Positions 36,778-46,346 of a DNA stretch of 64,000 nt are shown here, one piece after another (positions within the stretch are counted from its first letter, which is position 1; each line of letters starts with the position of its first letter). The notes below the pieces were generated by a model. The model was given only the letters and a program-made list of their open reading frames with translations. It had not been told where the DNA came from and did not search any database. The translations under genes were made by a program, and so were the position numbers. The stretch is from Chitinophagaceae bacterium (lineage in GTDB: Bacteria > Bacteroidota > Bacteroidia > Chitinophagales > Chitinophagaceae). The stretch is taken from NCBI GenBank assembly GCA_017307735.1, contig JAFKGR010000012.1, positions 1-64,000 on the forward strand. Reading direction: 5' to 3'.

Positions 36778-37929
36778 CTATTTTTCCAGAATATTTCCGT
36801 TCAATATTTGTACAACACTTACTCTTTTATTCTCATAATAATCGGGTTCGCTGCTGCCGGACAGAAAAACCGGTTGGAAATTGAAGGTGTGAAATGGCGC
36901 AAATTGAGGATCATTCAGATTCTGCATAAAGGAATTATTATACTTCAATAAAATATTGATAAAATAATAAGCGGCCTCAAAACCTTTGGATACCATGTCT
37001 GACGGCCTTGCCCTGTATTTGGTAAAATATTGATTTCCCAAAAAAACCGAGAATGCGTTCTTTGTATTATCCGTATGGGGAGTGGTGAAAAGAATCGGGA
37101 AATCTTTAAAACTGTTTTTCTGGTAAAACTCTTTGAATCCATCCCAATTGGGCATTCCGATCAATGTAATGTTTTTTGATTGCTGAAGTGAATAACAGGC
37201 ATCTGCAACATTCAGAGAAAAATCTTCATCAAGGCTTGCCCCGACTATGATTGCCGGTTTGGTGGTATCAATCAGCATGGCAAGTTGGCTCCCGTTAATG
37301 CTGTCCACCGCAATGGACCTGAATTTCAAAAGTGACCCGGAGGTTTTCCGGTTGATTTCATGAAGCATATTGTCAATCCGGTTGTCATTCCTTTTTTTTA
37401 TCAAAAGGATCTGATCGGTGCCATGCTTTTGCAAAAGGTAGCTGTATATTCCTTCAATATGGCTTTTCAAAGTGCTGTTGACAATTGCCAGATATGGGTT
37501 TTCCCTTATTCCACCATCGTTAGGATAGGTGTCGGATATAAACGGGATTTCTTTTTTAAGCGCAAAGCGGGCGAGTTCCTGGTATTCCGGCTCTCTTACA
37601 GATCCGATAATCAGGTTCATGTTATCGAGTTGCCCGTATTGAATCATCCAGGGAATGGATCTGTCGAGGCTTTTGGAATCTATAATATAAACTTCAACGG
37701 ATGAATTATTTCTTTGGATCGTATCGAGTGCAATGGTTGCCCCCTGCACGAAGTCGAGACCAGCCTTGCTTATTGAGGGGATTTTGTTTGGGTTGCTGGC
37801 GTATGCAGAGTCAAGATATAATGGCGCTACGATTGCAATTTTGAACTTCTGATTTTGAATTACTTCCTGAGCATCGATTCGCGATGAAAATGCCATACAT
37901 AAAAAAGCAAAAAAAAGAAATCTCGTCAT
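36778..37929 (-). CDS. periplasmic binding protein-like (type 1 fold) protein
   Basis: 383 aa from the ATG at 37929, which gives a signal peptide (MTRFLFFAFLCMAFSSRIDA). The longer frame overlaps guaA and is rejected. Resembles the branched-chain-amino-acid-binding (Peripla_BP_6) fold: IAIVAPLYLDSA, FVQGATIALDT, LIIGSVREPE, PFISDTYPNDGG and AIIVGASLDEDF. No ABC permease is adjacent, and no lipobox. Such proteins in Bacteroidota often have unknown roles. Ten bases after guaA on the same strand, so likely co-transcribed. Confidence 0.83.
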   Translation of the reverse strand: MTRFLFFAFLCMAFSSRIDAQEVIQNQKFKIAIVAPLYLDSAYASNPNKIPSISKAGLDFVQGATIALDTIQRNNSSVEVYIIDSKSLDRSIPWMIQYGQLDNMNLIIGSVREPEYQELARFALKKEIPFISDTYPNDGGIRENPYLAIVNSTLKSHIEGIYSYLLQKHGTDQILLIKKRNDNRIDNMLHEINRKTSGSLLKFRSIAVDSINGSQLAMLIDTTKPAIIVGASLDEDFSLNVADACYSLQQSKNITLIGMPNWDGFKEFYQKNSFKDFPILFTTPHTDNTKNAFSVFLGNQYFTKYRARPSDMVSKGFEAAYYFINILLKYNNSFMQNLNDPQFAPFHTFNFQPVFLSGSSEPDYYENKRVSVVQILNGNILEK

Positions 37930-37939
37930 ATTATAAATT

Positions 37940-39469
37940 TTACTCCCACTCAATGGTGGCCGGCGGTTTGCTGCTGATGTCGAAAACAACACGGTTGACT
38001 CCTTTTACACGATTGATAATTTCATTGCTCACATGGCCAAGGAAATCGTAATCAAGTTTTGCCCAGTCAGCGGTCATTCCATCAACTGAAGTTACTGCCC
38101 TGAGTGCAACGGTGGATTCATACGTTCGTTCATCGCCCATTACACCAACACTTTTCACAGGCAACAAGATAACTCCTGCCTGCCAAACAGTTGCATACAA
38201 TCCTGATTTTTGCAATTCTGTAATAAAAATATCATCAGCTCTCTGTAAAATATCAACCTTGTCCGGTGTCACTTCACCGAGAATCCTGATTGCCAATCCC
38301 GGGCCGGGGAATGGATGCCTGTTTAGAATTTCAGAAGGAATTCCCAATTCAGTGCCGACTCTTCTTACTTCGTCCTTAAACAACATCCGCAAAGGTTCAA
38401 TAAGTTTGAGATTCATGTGAGCCGGCAAACCTCCTACATTGTGATGCGATTTGATAGTCACCGACGGGCCATGTACGGAAACAGATTCGATTACATCGGG
38501 ATAAATGGTTCCCTGACCGAGAAATTCAATTCCTTTAAGAGAGCGTGCTTCTTTATCAAAAACTTCTATAAAAGTTCCTCCGATAATTTTACGTTTTAAT
38601 TCGGGTTCGGAATGTCCTTTCAACTTTGTATAGAATTGTTCACTGGCATTTACACCCTTTACATTCAGCCCCATATTTTTATAGCTATGGAGAACCTGTT
38701 CAAACTCGTTTCTTCTTAATAAACCATGATCTACGAATATTCCGTGCAGCCGGTTCCCAATGGCTTTATGGATGAGCACTGCAGCCACCGTACTATCAAC
38801 TCCGCCGCTTAGGGCCATAATTACTTCTCCGTTCCCAACCTGATTTTTAATATGACTGACAGTATCATTTATAAAATGTTCAGGCGTCCAGTCACATTTA
38901 CAATGGCAGATTTTAGTCAGAAAGTTTTTCAGAATTTTTTTCCCTTCTTCAGAATGATAAACTTCCGGATGAAACTGAAGCCCAAAAAACTTTTTACCCT
39001 GATCAGCGATTTCAAAAGCCGCTACGGGGATTTGAGGAGTGGAACCCGTAATAGAAAATCCATCCGGGATTTTTGTGATAGTATCACTGTGGCTCATCCA
39101 TACATTGCTGTCCTGATTTACATCGTCAAGTAAAAGGGATTTTTTTTCGAGATGAAGATGCGATCTTCCATATTCACGTTTGTCACTTTTCTCCACCGTG
39201 CCTCCAAAAGCTTTTGCCATCAACTGTGCCCCGTAACAAATGCCGAGAACAGGTAAATTTCCAAAGCCGGCAAAATCAATTTTCGGGTGATCTTTTTCAT
39301 TGACAGAAAAAGGTGAGCCTGATAAAATTATCCCTTTTACATCGTTTGCCATTTCAATTTGCTTATTAAAGGGAATGATTTCACAATAAACATTAAACTC
39401 TCTCAGAGATCTGCCAATTAGCTGGGTGTATTGTGACCCAAAGTCTAAAATGATAATTTTTTCTGCCAT
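37940..39469 (-). CDS. guaA: GMP synthase (glutamine-hydrolysing)
   Basis: 509 aa. Converts XMP to GMP using glutamine and ATP. N-terminal class I glutaminase: catalytic C78 in GICYGAQ, with His-Glu in LQFHPEV. The ATP-pyrophosphatase domain has the SGGVDST loop (about 220), followed by the C-terminal dimerisation part that includes [17 protein letters not shown] and ends [15 protein letters not shown]. Complete. A TATCTTCG box lies six bases before the ATG on the minus strand. Followed by the PBP-like gene. Confidence 0.96.
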   Translation of the reverse strand: MAEKIIILDFGSQYTQLIGRSLREFNVYCEIIPFNKQIEMANDVKGIILSGSPFSVNEKDHPKIDFAGFGNLPVLGICYGAQLMAKAFGGTVEKSDKREYGRSHLHLEKKSLLLDDVNQDSNVWMSHSDTITKIPDGFSITGSTPQIPVAAFEIADQGKKFFGLQFHPEVYHSEEGKKILKNFLTKICHCKCDWTPEHFINDTVSHIKNQVGNGEVIMALSGGVDSTVAAVLIHKAIGNRLHGIFVDHGLLRRNEFEQVLHSYKNMGLNVKGVNASEQFYTKLKGHSEPELKRKIIGGTFIEVFDKEARSLKGIEFLGQGTIYPDVIESVSVHGPSVTIKSHHNVGGLPAHMNLKLIEPLRMLFKDEVRRVGTELGIPSEILNRHPFPGPGLAIRILGEVTPDKVDILQRADDIFITELQKSGLYATVWQAGVILLPVKSVGVMGDERTYESTVALRAVTSVDGMTADWAKLDYDFLGHVSNEIINRVKGVNRVVFDISSKPPATIEWE

Positions 39470-39535
39470 GTGGTGCGAAGATAATCTGTTTAATAAACCT
39501 TGTACCTTACTTTTACAATACTAAAAGGAAACGTT

Positions 39536-40246
39536 ATGAAAAGTTGCGTACTTTTTCTGTTTGTTGCAATTTCCGGAATCGGGTGCAACGCAATCAAAGG
39601 AAATGGAAATATCAAAGAAGAAAACCGCCAGGTGCCGGATTTTGTTTCCGTTAAAACCGTGGGTTCCATTGATGTGGAATTCAATCCCGGAACGGCTATC
39701 GGTGTAAAAGTAATTTCCGATGAAAACGTGATACCGTATGTGGTCACCGAAGTCTCGGATGGCGAATTGCGGATACATTACAAGGAAGGTGTCTCCATTG
39801 CAAACAGCCATACGCATGTCGTGGTCTCTGCGCCAACGGTCAAACAGTTTAGCAGCGGAGGCAGCGGAAATATCAGTTCAAAAGTACCGATTGAAAGCAA
39901 CCAGATTATTGAGCTGCGCTCCACCGGATCGGGTGATATCAATGTGCAGGTAAATGCGCCCGCTGTGAAAATTGTGGGTACCGGTTCAGGTGATTTTAAA
40001 ATAGGTGGATTTACAAAAGACATGACGGCTGTTATGTCGGGTAGCGGAGATTTGGATTGTAAAGACTTGAAGGCCGAAACGGTAGATATCAAAATTGCAG
40101 GGAGTTCCGATGCCAAAGTTTTTGCCAGCAATACCCTGAAAGCAAATATTTCCGGCAGTGGCAATATATTGTACTGGGGAAATCCCTCCCTTCCATCCAT
40201 CAGTGTTTCAGGCAGTGGAAAGGTGAAAGCAGGAGAGGGGAACTGA
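39536..40246 (+). CDS. DUF2807 (GIN domain) lipoprotein
   Basis: 236 aa from the ATG at 39536, giving a lipoprotein signal with lipobox SGIGC (Cys17). GIN (DUF2807) domain: repeats of Gly-Ser-Gly-rich strands such as SSGGSGNISSKVP, STGSGDINVQ, GTGSGDFKIGG, SGSGDLDCKD, GSSDAKV and SGSGNILYWG, a right-handed beta-helix. Begins GNGNIKEENRQVPDFVSV, typical of the family. Probably on the outer or inner membrane facing the periplasm. Often regulated with cell-envelope genes in this phylum; nothing specific here. Confidence 0.88.
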   Translation: MKSCVLFLFVAISGIGCNAIKGNGNIKEENRQVPDFVSVKTVGSIDVEFNPGTAIGVKVISDENVIPYVVTEVSDGELRIHYKEGVSIANSHTHVVVSAPTVKQFSSGGSGNISSKVPIESNQIIELRSTGSGDINVQVNAPAVKIVGTGSGDFKIGGFTKDMTAVMSGSGDLDCKDLKAETVDIKIAGSSDAKVFASNTLKANISGSGNILYWGNPSLPSISVSGSGKVKAGEGN

Positions 40247-40363
40247 TTTGCTTTAGGAAGGTGGTTGTGTACCGCTACTTCTAAAATAGTTTTATTTCGA
40301 GCTTTAATTGCATCAGTCCCGGTTCCTATTCTTAGCTACTCTTAAGGTGACCCAAATTAATGC

Positions 40364-40531
40364 ATGGACTTGTATTTTTTAATAGCTGTCAATAAGTTTC
40401 ATATTGCGTCGATAATAGACGGAGAACTGGTTTCATTTGCTAAAAACACTGACTACGATAATGCTTACATATCTCTTATGAGTTTTATGAAAAAGGTTTT
40501 TAATATCAAAAGCCAAATATGCGATGGTTAA
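40364..40531 (+). CDS. possible 55-aa small protein or gene fragment
   Basis: Begins MDLYFLIAVNKFHIASI and continues with Asp/Asn/Tyr-rich sequence, ending in a normal stop. Composition is protein-like rather than random, but I cannot place it in a family and there is no obvious promoter or ribosome site. It could be the end of an eroded gene or a genuine small protein. The adjacent non-coding sequence and broken genes nearby make a remnant more likely. Confidence 0.25.
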   Translation: MDLYFLIAVNKFHIASIIDGELVSFAKNTDYDNAYISLMSFMKKVFNIKSQICDG

Positions 40532-40752
40532 AAGTTCGAATACAATTGACAGTCCATAACATTAAGCAATTGGCCGGTTAATAGAATACCAGTGATCTTT
40601 AGTTGTCCATTAATCTCGATTTCACAAATAAATATCAGCTTTTTGTATTTACCTTCGACTGTAGTTTTTTACCCGATAGCTATCAGGTCGGCTAACGGTC
40701 GGGCGAAAGGAACATTGAATATCCGCCCATCACCAAGTCTTAACCGTTGCAT
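40527..40752 (-). pseudogene. possible short gene interrupted at a palindrome
   Basis: Minus-strand frame from ATG 40752 (MQRLRLGDGRIFNVPF) stays open except for one TAA at 40669-40671, then continues in frame as KTTVEGKYKKLIFIC to a stop near 40527. The break coincides with the palindrome GATAGCTATC (40675-40684) and adjoining CCCG/CGGG repeats, so insertion of a short palindromic repeat could have disrupted it. No family recognised. Confidence 0.25.
40672..40712. repeat. short palindromic repeat (CCCGATAGCTATC type)
   Basis: CCCGATAGCTATC (40672-40684) holds the perfect palindrome GATAGCTATC and is followed by GGTCGG and GGTCGGG repeats. Similar CCCGA..TCGGG palindromes occur inside rnpB. 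It may belong to a family of scattered mini-palindromes. Confidence 0.4.
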
Positions 40753-40824
40753 GACACCAAAAACTTACCACTCAATTCTTGTATAGAATAATTTAGATTT
40801 TATTAACTAATAGAATTATTCGAA

Positions 40825-42213
40825 ATGGAAGGTCCGCCTTCAAACCTGCAATCGGTTTTACAACTTGATGAAAAATCAAAAGTTGTACAAACTTACCAAT
40901 TGAAAAAAGTTCTTGGTGTGGCATTCGGTATAGCCCTGATGGTTGGTAGTGTAATTGGTGCGGGCATATTGCGTACTCCGGGTACTGTTGCACATTATCT
41001 TCAAAATTACTGGCTCATTATTGGTTGCTGGATTTTTGGAGGTATTTATGTTTTAATAGCTGTTAACACTTATGCGGAATTAAGCACCATGTTACCGAAA
41101 GCCGGCGGCGGATATAATTAAGTCAAGAGAGCGTATGGTAATTATGCAGGTTTTATCAGTGGATGGTTTCAGTTTTTGGTAATTGGAATATCACCTGCGT
41201 ACTATTGTATTCTTATAGGCGAGTATTTTCCCATGTTATTTCCTTCGCTACTCGGAAGTGAAAAATTAATTGCGATCGCTTTTCTGACCTCCTTCACCTT
41301 TTATCATCTAACAGGTGTAAAAAACGGCAGCATAATTCAACAGCTAACTTGTATTATCAAAGTTGTTTGTTTTATGATGATCATTATTGCCTGTTATAAT
41401 TTTGCCGGGATTAAATTGGGAAATGGACAAACCATTTCATTAAATACAGTTATCAAAGGCAGTATTTTCCTGGCGATTTTTAAATCCCTTGAACTGATAA
41501 CGGGTACTTACAGCGGGTGGGATAATCTTTCAATTTTTGCAGAAGAGGACAAAAACCCCGGTAAAAATATACCGCGCTCTTATTTCACCGGAGCAATAAT
41601 CGTAATGCTGATCTATGTCCTCATCAATATGGCTTTTCTGCACATGGTACCCATTTCAGCTATGGCGAATTCCAAATTGGCAGCCGCTGATGCGGCAAAT
41701 ATGGTTTTTGGAAATAAAGGAGCCACCATTGTAACAATGATAGCACTGCTATCCATTATCGGAGCTTTCAATGGTCACATTATGGCAATTCCCAGAACTC
41801 TTTTTGGATTGAGACGGAATGGTTTCTTTTTGGTAAATGGTACTTACGTTAATAAGAAGGGAACTCCTGTTACTGCCCTTCTTTTTTCTTCTTTACAAAA
41901 TCTTGTGCTTATCATTATTGGATCGTTTGACATTCTTTATGCACTCGGAGGGTTTATGGCGCTGATCGTCCCGGGGCTCGTCTTTGCGTCATTAATCAAA
42001 CTTCGAATAAAAGAACCTGACCTGTCCAGGCCATATCATACCTGTGGTTATCCTTATACACCCATCCTGATGATTTTAATGACGACGGCATTGTTTGTTG
42101 GTTTTGCACTTGGCGACATTCCGAATTTTATTGTAATTGCAGGAATTACATTATTATCCTACCCTGTATATATATTGTTTGTAAAGAAAATACCAAGTGG
42201 TATTTGCGTGTAA
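40825..42213 (+). pseudogene. APC amino-acid permease with an in-frame stop
   Basis: One 463-codon frame encodes an APC/LAT-like permease (about 12 TM) but is split by a single TAA at 41119-41121. Before it: LGVAFGIALMVGSVIGAGIL and LPKAGGGYN. Right after it, in the same frame: VKRAYGNYAGFISGW. Intact relatives have an aromatic residue (usually Tyr) at the stop, so one substitution (TAT or TAC to TAA) explains it. TM6-like text WDNLSIFAEEDKNPG follows later. Everything else is complete and codon use is normal, so decay is recent. As written it yields a truncated 98-aa protein. Confidence 0.85.
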
Positions 42214-42388
42214 TCTGTAACCGTTAATCCGCTTTTACCCCATGCTTTAATGTGTGAGCGTATCTCATCGGCCTTTGTCCTGTTCCTGTTCTTCATCCCG
42301 CAAATTTCCTTACCCGGAATATCCATGAGAAAATGGGGCTGGTCAATGGGTTACGAAACAACAAATCGTTTTATAGAGCTTTCAAAAA

Positions 42389-43066
42389 CTAATCTTTATC
42401 AATACTCGAAAACACCAAATCATTTAAAAATTCAACTATCTCAGTCACTTTATCATTTTTGCTAAAATCGGTAAGTGATGAAAGATTATGCATAAAGAAA
42501 TTTTGAAAGTGAGCCACTTCGACAATGGTAGAAGCTAATGATATGGGATATTTGTATTTGGGATTACATTCTAAAATAACCTCGCCAATCAAAGTGCATA
42601 GATCCTTATACGGCTGGAAAAACCGCTGCTTATTGTTTTTTTCAACTTGTTTGGTCAGATAGGCCTTAGAACCTTCTGCTACAATCACAGGATGAAGTAA
42701 GCCTTCATCAATATAACTGGTTTGTTTATCATCCTCAACAGGAAACGTTAATAACCTTATTATTTTTCGAAGTTTATCCTTAGGATATTTAATATTATTG
42801 GTCTGATAGTTTATTTGATAGGTCAACCAGCCAAAATACCATGCAGTAATATAAATCAATAATTTATGCTTGTTCTCAAAATATCTGTATATCCCTGCCT
42901 CTGTTGAACCGATGTCTTCAGCAAGTTTTTTAAAAGTGAAAGATTCGAAACCCAACTTATAAATAAGTTCAATACTTTGCTTAAGAATTTTTCTTCCCAG
43001 CTCGGTATCTTCCGGGTCACGGATATACAACCGTTTATTCATTTTCATTTTAAACTGAACTTTCAT
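42389..43066 (-). CDS. TetR family transcriptional regulator
   Basis: 225 aa. N-terminal DNA-binding part (about 20-75): ELIYKLGFESFTFKKLAEDIGSTEAGIYRYFENKHKLLIYI, the TetR helix-turn-helix with Y-R-Y-F. The C-terminal ligand domain has no specific pattern. Several Met codons near the start (MKVQFKMKMNK) make the exact start uncertain. Divergent from the dedA operon by 123 bp, where a palindrome overlaps the dedA promoter, so it probably represses that operon. Inducer unknown. Confidence 0.88.
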   Translation of the reverse strand: MKVQFKMKMNKRLYIRDPEDTELGRKILKQSIELIYKLGFESFTFKKLAEDIGSTEAGIYRYFENKHKLLIYITAWYFGWLTYQINYQTNNIKYPKDKLRKIIRLLTFPVEDDKQTSYIDEGLLHPVIVAEGSKAYLTKQVEKNNKQRFFQPYKDLCTLIGEVILECNPKYKYPISLASTIVEVAHFQNFFMHNLSSLTDFSKNDKVTEIVEFLNDLVFSSIDKD

Positions 43067-43131
43067 ATAAGTTTTATTTATCTGAAATCATCGGCAACAA
43101 AGCTAATGAGAAAGTTTTACATTCTTTTATG

Positions 43132-43170
43132 ATAGTTTTACTATTAAATATTATTGTGTTACTATTTTTG
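43132..43170 (+). promoter_or_regulatory. dedA promoter with TetR-type operator
   Basis: TATTTTTG (43163-43170) is a perfect -7 box. The palindrome ATAGT-TTT-ACTAT (43132-43144) lies about 20 bases upstream and covers the -33 position. A TetR-family gene is divergent. Repressor binding would block this promoter. Prediction from position and symmetry only. Confidence 0.5.
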
Positions 43171-43189
43171 CGACCAGGAAAATAAATAA

Positions 43190-43846
43190 ATGGAAGCATT
43201 AACAGAAACCCTGCAGCACCTGATAGATCCTGATTGGATAATGAAGAATGGCGGATTGTATCTGGTCCTGCTGATTTTATTTACAGAGACCGGAGTGATC
43301 ATCGGCTTTTTTCTGCCCGGAGATCCTCTTTTATTTATTTCCGGAATGATAATGGCTTCTGCCGATGAAACTCCATACCCTTTCACCAACCAGGTTCTTA
43401 ATCTCCCATTCTGGATGGCATTATTTGCTGGCTCAACAATTTTGGGAAACTTCTTTGGATATTGGTTTGGATATAAATTTAAACATCTTGTAAACAGGAA
43501 AGAAGATACCTGGTTTTTAAAACGAAAGCATGTCCAAACAGCACACGATTTTTATGTTAAAAGAGGCGGCTTCGCTATTGCTATCGCCCGATTTTTACCG
43601 ATTGTAAGAACTTTTGCTCCAATTATAGCCGGTGCAGTAGAAATGAATTTTAAAAAGTTTGCTTTCTACAATGTTGTGGGAGCAATTGTTTGGGTTGGAA
43701 GTATTACTTCATTGGGTTACGCCTTAGGCGACAATCCATGGGTTAAAACCAACTTAGAATATATTTTGATAGGATTGGTACTAATAGTAACCACACCCGT
43801 AATTATTAAGCTATTCAAAAAGAAAGAAGATCCATTAACCATATAA
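43190..43846 (+). CDS. DedA family membrane protein
   Basis: 218 aa inner-membrane protein of the DedA/SNARE-associated family. Conserved motifs: ETGVIIGFFLPGDPLLFISG (about 30-50) and the C-terminal FLPIVRTFAPIIAGAVEMNFKKF with its F-x-R-x3-R-like arginine. Four to six hydrophobic segments. Family members (for example UptA, YohD/DedA) flip undecaprenyl phosphate or related lipids across the inner membrane. First gene of the operon dedA, PepSY-like, zinc-ribbon, terC (gaps 14, 35 and 20 bp). Confidence 0.9.
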   Translation: MEALTETLQHLIDPDWIMKNGGLYLVLLILFTETGVIIGFFLPGDPLLFISGMIMASADETPYPFTNQVLNLPFWMALFAGSTILGNFFGYWFGYKFKHLVNRKEDTWFLKRKHVQTAHDFYVKRGGFAIAIARFLPIVRTFAPIIAGAVEMNFKKFAFYNVVGAIVWVGSITSLGYALGDNPWVKTNLEYILIGLVLIVTTPVIIKLFKKKEDPLTI

Positions 43847-43860
43847 TAAAAAACAGAATT

Positions 43861-44289
43861 ATGAACAATCTCAAATTATTACCCATTATCGCTTTCGCTA
43901 TCTTATGGTCGGCAAATGCGAATGCACAGAAAGCAAAACTTTCCAATGACAAAATTCCGGATGAAATCACCAATTATATCAATCACAACTTCAAAGACCA
44001 CAAAATCAGAAGGGCTGCAAAAGAAGTTGATAAGGATAAAACAGAATATGAAATAATACTGAATAAAAAAGTAGAGCTGGAATTTGACGGGGATTATAAA
44101 ATTAAGGAAATAGAGTCAAAACATGGAATACCATCTCAACTTCTTCCTTCCCGGCTGCTTGAATATATTAAAGTTCACTATCCCGATTTTAAAATAATTG
44201 AGTGGGAGTTAAATGAGGACGGACATAAAGTTGAACTAAGCAATAAAACTGAAATCCGGTTTAACGCCAACGGAGATTATATCCAATAA
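43861..44289 (+). CDS. exported PepSY-like protein
   Basis: 142 aa with signal peptide ending ANAQ (about 1-21). Two PepSY-like units follow: KIPDEITNYINHNFKDHKIR with EYEIILNKKVELEFDGDYKI, then LPSRLLEYIKVHYPDFKIIE with HKVELSNKTEIRFNANGDYI. This fold (also called putative beta-lactamase-inhibitor-like in Bacteroidota) is periplasmic, of unknown function, sometimes tied to metal or protease control. Second gene of the dedA-terC operon. Confidence 0.85.
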   Translation: MNNLKLLPIIAFAILWSANANAQKAKLSNDKIPDEITNYINHNFKDHKIRRAAKEVDKDKTEYEIILNKKVELEFDGDYKIKEIESKHGIPSQLLPSRLLEYIKVHYPDFKIIEWELNEDGHKVELSNKTEIRFNANGDYIQ

Positions 44290-44324
44290 AATTGTCAAAC
44301 AATCTATTTAAAAAAAAGAAAATC

Positions 44325-44573
44325 ATGAAATGTCCTAATTGCAATGTAGCCTTAGTAATGGCAGACCGTAGCGGAATTGAAATTGATTATTGTCCGGATT
44401 GCCGGGGGATTTGGCTTGACCTTGGAGAACTTGATAAAATTATCGAACGATCAGTTCAACAGCCGGCAGCTCCTCACAGAAACAGCTATCCTGAAAAAGG
44501 ATATAATTATTCTGAAAGGGATCATTATTATAAAAAGAAAAAGGGATTCTTAGGAGATTTATTTGATTTTTAA
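44325..44573 (+). CDS. TFIIB-type zinc ribbon small protein
   Basis: 82 aa from the ATG at 44325. A TTG 33 bases upstream starts a longer form with no clear signal, so I use the ATG. Cys-x2-Cys at KCPNCN and Cys-x2-Cys in YCPDCRGIWLDLGELDKI, the zf-TFIIB pattern. C-terminal part is Tyr/Lys-rich. Small stand-alone versions are common beside membrane-stress genes; function unknown. Third gene of the dedA operon. Confidence 0.85.
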   Translation: MKCPNCNVALVMADRSGIEIDYCPDCRGIWLDLGELDKIIERSVQQPAAPHRNSYPEKGYNYSERDHYYKKKKGFLGDLFDF

Positions 44574-44593
44574 CCTTACCTATAGCATAGCGT

Positions 44594-45538
44594 ATGATAG
44601 TTTGGACAACACTAATCTTAGTAGTGGTAGTCGCATTAATATTAGATCTTGGGGTATTTAACCGCAAGCCCCATGAGATAAAAACAAAGGAAGCAGCAAT
44701 CTGGACAAGTGTCTGGGTAGCATGTGCCATATTTTTTTCCGGAATAATTTATCTTTCATTTCAGAATGACTGGATTGCAAACCCGACAAACTTAACACCA
44801 ACAAATGCGGTATTAAAATACGTAACAGGGTATTTGATAGAATTATCCCTGAGCGTTGATAATATATTTATCATTGCGCTGATCTTTTCTTCCTTCGCAA
44901 TACCCAAGAAATATCAACACGAAGTACTCTTTTACGGGGTTTTGGGTGCGATTGTCTTCAGAGCGTTAATGATTTTTTTTGGAGTAGCTCTCATTACAAA
45001 ATTTAGCTGGATGATTTATGTTTTCGGGGTATTCCTGATTTTAACGGCTCTTAAAATGTTGTTTACCCATGGAAAAGAAAAGGATGTTAAGGATTTTAAA
45101 ATCTATAAGTGGATTAAAAAAGTTTATCCTGTGAGTACAACGGTATATAATGACAAATTTTTTATTAAGAAAGGAGGAATAAAATTTGCGACTCCACTTT
45201 TTGTTGCGCTGATTATTATCGAACTGACAGACATTCTTTTTGCCATAGACAGCATTCCGGCAATTTTAGCTATTACGGCAGATCCGTTTATCGTTTTTAG
45301 CTCCAACATTCTTGCCATAATGGGGCTAAGGTCTATGTTCTTTCTAATAGTTGGAATGTTAGATAAATTCAGGTACATCAGCTACAGTCTGGTTGTGATT
45401 TTGGCGTTTGTCGGAATAAAAATGATTATCTCTCATCATGTGGAAATTCCCGAATGGTTGTCACTTGGAGTAATCGTAATGTCATTGGCCGGAGGAATGG
45501 CGGCGTCTAAACTAATAAGAAAAACGGTGGCTGAATAA
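44594..45538 (+). CDS. terC: TerC family membrane protein
   Basis: 314 aa, 7-9 TM segments. TerC signatures ELSLSVDNIFIIALIFSSF (about 80-98) and IIIELTDILFAIDSIPAI (about 203-220) carry the conserved Asp and Glu thought to bind metal. TerC proteins were named for tellurite resistance, but work in several bacteria links them to manganese export or exoenzyme metal loading. The neighbours (zinc ribbon, PepSY-like, DedA) would fit a metal or envelope-stress operon under the divergent TetR. Fourth gene of the operon. Confidence 0.9.
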   Translation: MIVWTTLILVVVVALILDLGVFNRKPHEIKTKEAAIWTSVWVACAIFFSGIIYLSFQNDWIANPTNLTPTNAVLKYVTGYLIELSLSVDNIFIIALIFSSFAIPKKYQHEVLFYGVLGAIVFRALMIFFGVALITKFSWMIYVFGVFLILTALKMLFTHGKEKDVKDFKIYKWIKKVYPVSTTVYNDKFFIKKGGIKFATPLFVALIIIELTDILFAIDSIPAILAITADPFIVFSSNILAIMGLRSMFFLIVGMLDKFRYISYSLVVILAFVGIKMIISHHVEIPEWLSLGVIVMSLAGGMAASKLIRKTVAE

Positions 45539-45559
45539 GAAACCACTGGCAACATTAAT

Positions 45560-46346
45560 ATGAAATCGATATCTTTATTCATACTTCCGATTCTGCTTTT
45601 TTCATTTAGACAGGCAGTCAAAGTGAGACACTATAAAGAAGGTGCAATCTTCAGGTATAGATTAACAACTGAAGTTTACCACAATGATAAATTTGCAATC
45701 AAAACAAAATCCGTTTCCCGGCATACGGTTGTAAAAGATTCCGGATTTCTTTCTGAAGAAGTAAAGTAGCCCCACAAAACCTTATATACGCCAAAAGATA
45801 CAGTTAACCCTGTCAGCGTTGCCCAAAAAGTCAAGCCGTATGAAATATCACTTTCACCGCAAAGTAAAGTGCTGCTTCCCAAATTGACGGTACCTGAAAT
45901 GGCAGGTGATATCACAGACCTGAATACCATTTTGTGTTGCACTTGCACCGGCCCTGAATGCTCAAAAATAATCCACTGAAAATCCGGAGCCTACAGATGA
46001 TAAACTAAGGCAGGGCAACTTTGCCGATAGCATGGAAGTGTTATACGGCACAGATTGTTTTCAGGTAACACAAAAACTCATAACAACTAATAGATTTTAT
46101 ACGGTAATTGAAACCGTATTCTTCCCGCCACCTTCATTCTGCTTCGTTCCATTGATAGACACGATTCGAAAGAAATCATTTGAAGTGAGCAAAAGCAATG
46201 GGTAAATCGTTGAGGCTTCAATGACGAACTTTTTAATGCTGGGAATGAGATATAATGCTTCAAAGGATTTGAAAACATACGCAAGTGTAACAAACTCAAT
46301 TCGGCTATCAGCATTGCAATCATCAAAAATCATTAAACCATTGCCA
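45560..46346 (+). pseudogene. decayed exported protein gene
   Basis: A protein-like sequence runs across several interruptions. It starts MKSISLFILPILLFSF (signal-like), reaches VKDSGFLSEEVK, then meets an in-frame TAG at 45767-45769. The same frame continues as TPKDTVNPVSVAQKVKPYEI to a TGA at 45977. A frameshift near 45975 leads into ENPEPTDDKLRQGNFADSME in another frame, which has a TAA at 46203-46205 and then goes on. I read this as one eroded secreted-protein gene of a Bacteroidota-type unknown family. It follows terC by 21 bp and converges on the haem-binding gene. Confidence 0.55.

Larger units (their letters stand above)
40247..40824. other. non-coding or decayed stretch before the broken permease
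   Basis: No full-length gene. A 55-aa plus-strand frame (40364-40531) and a minus-strand frame (40527-40752) with one in-frame stop at a palindrome look protein-like and may be remnants; each has its own entry. Confidence 0.4.

Noticed and set aside
40528..40560. Possible tRNA T-arm (GTTCGAAT)
   Set aside because: No acceptor stem or anticodon arm can be folded around it.
40825..46205. Stop-codon reassignment or readthrough as explanation for in-frame stops
   Set aside because: All other genes in the window end with ordinary TAA, TAG or TGA and no recoding signal is visible. Simple decay or sequencing error is more likely.
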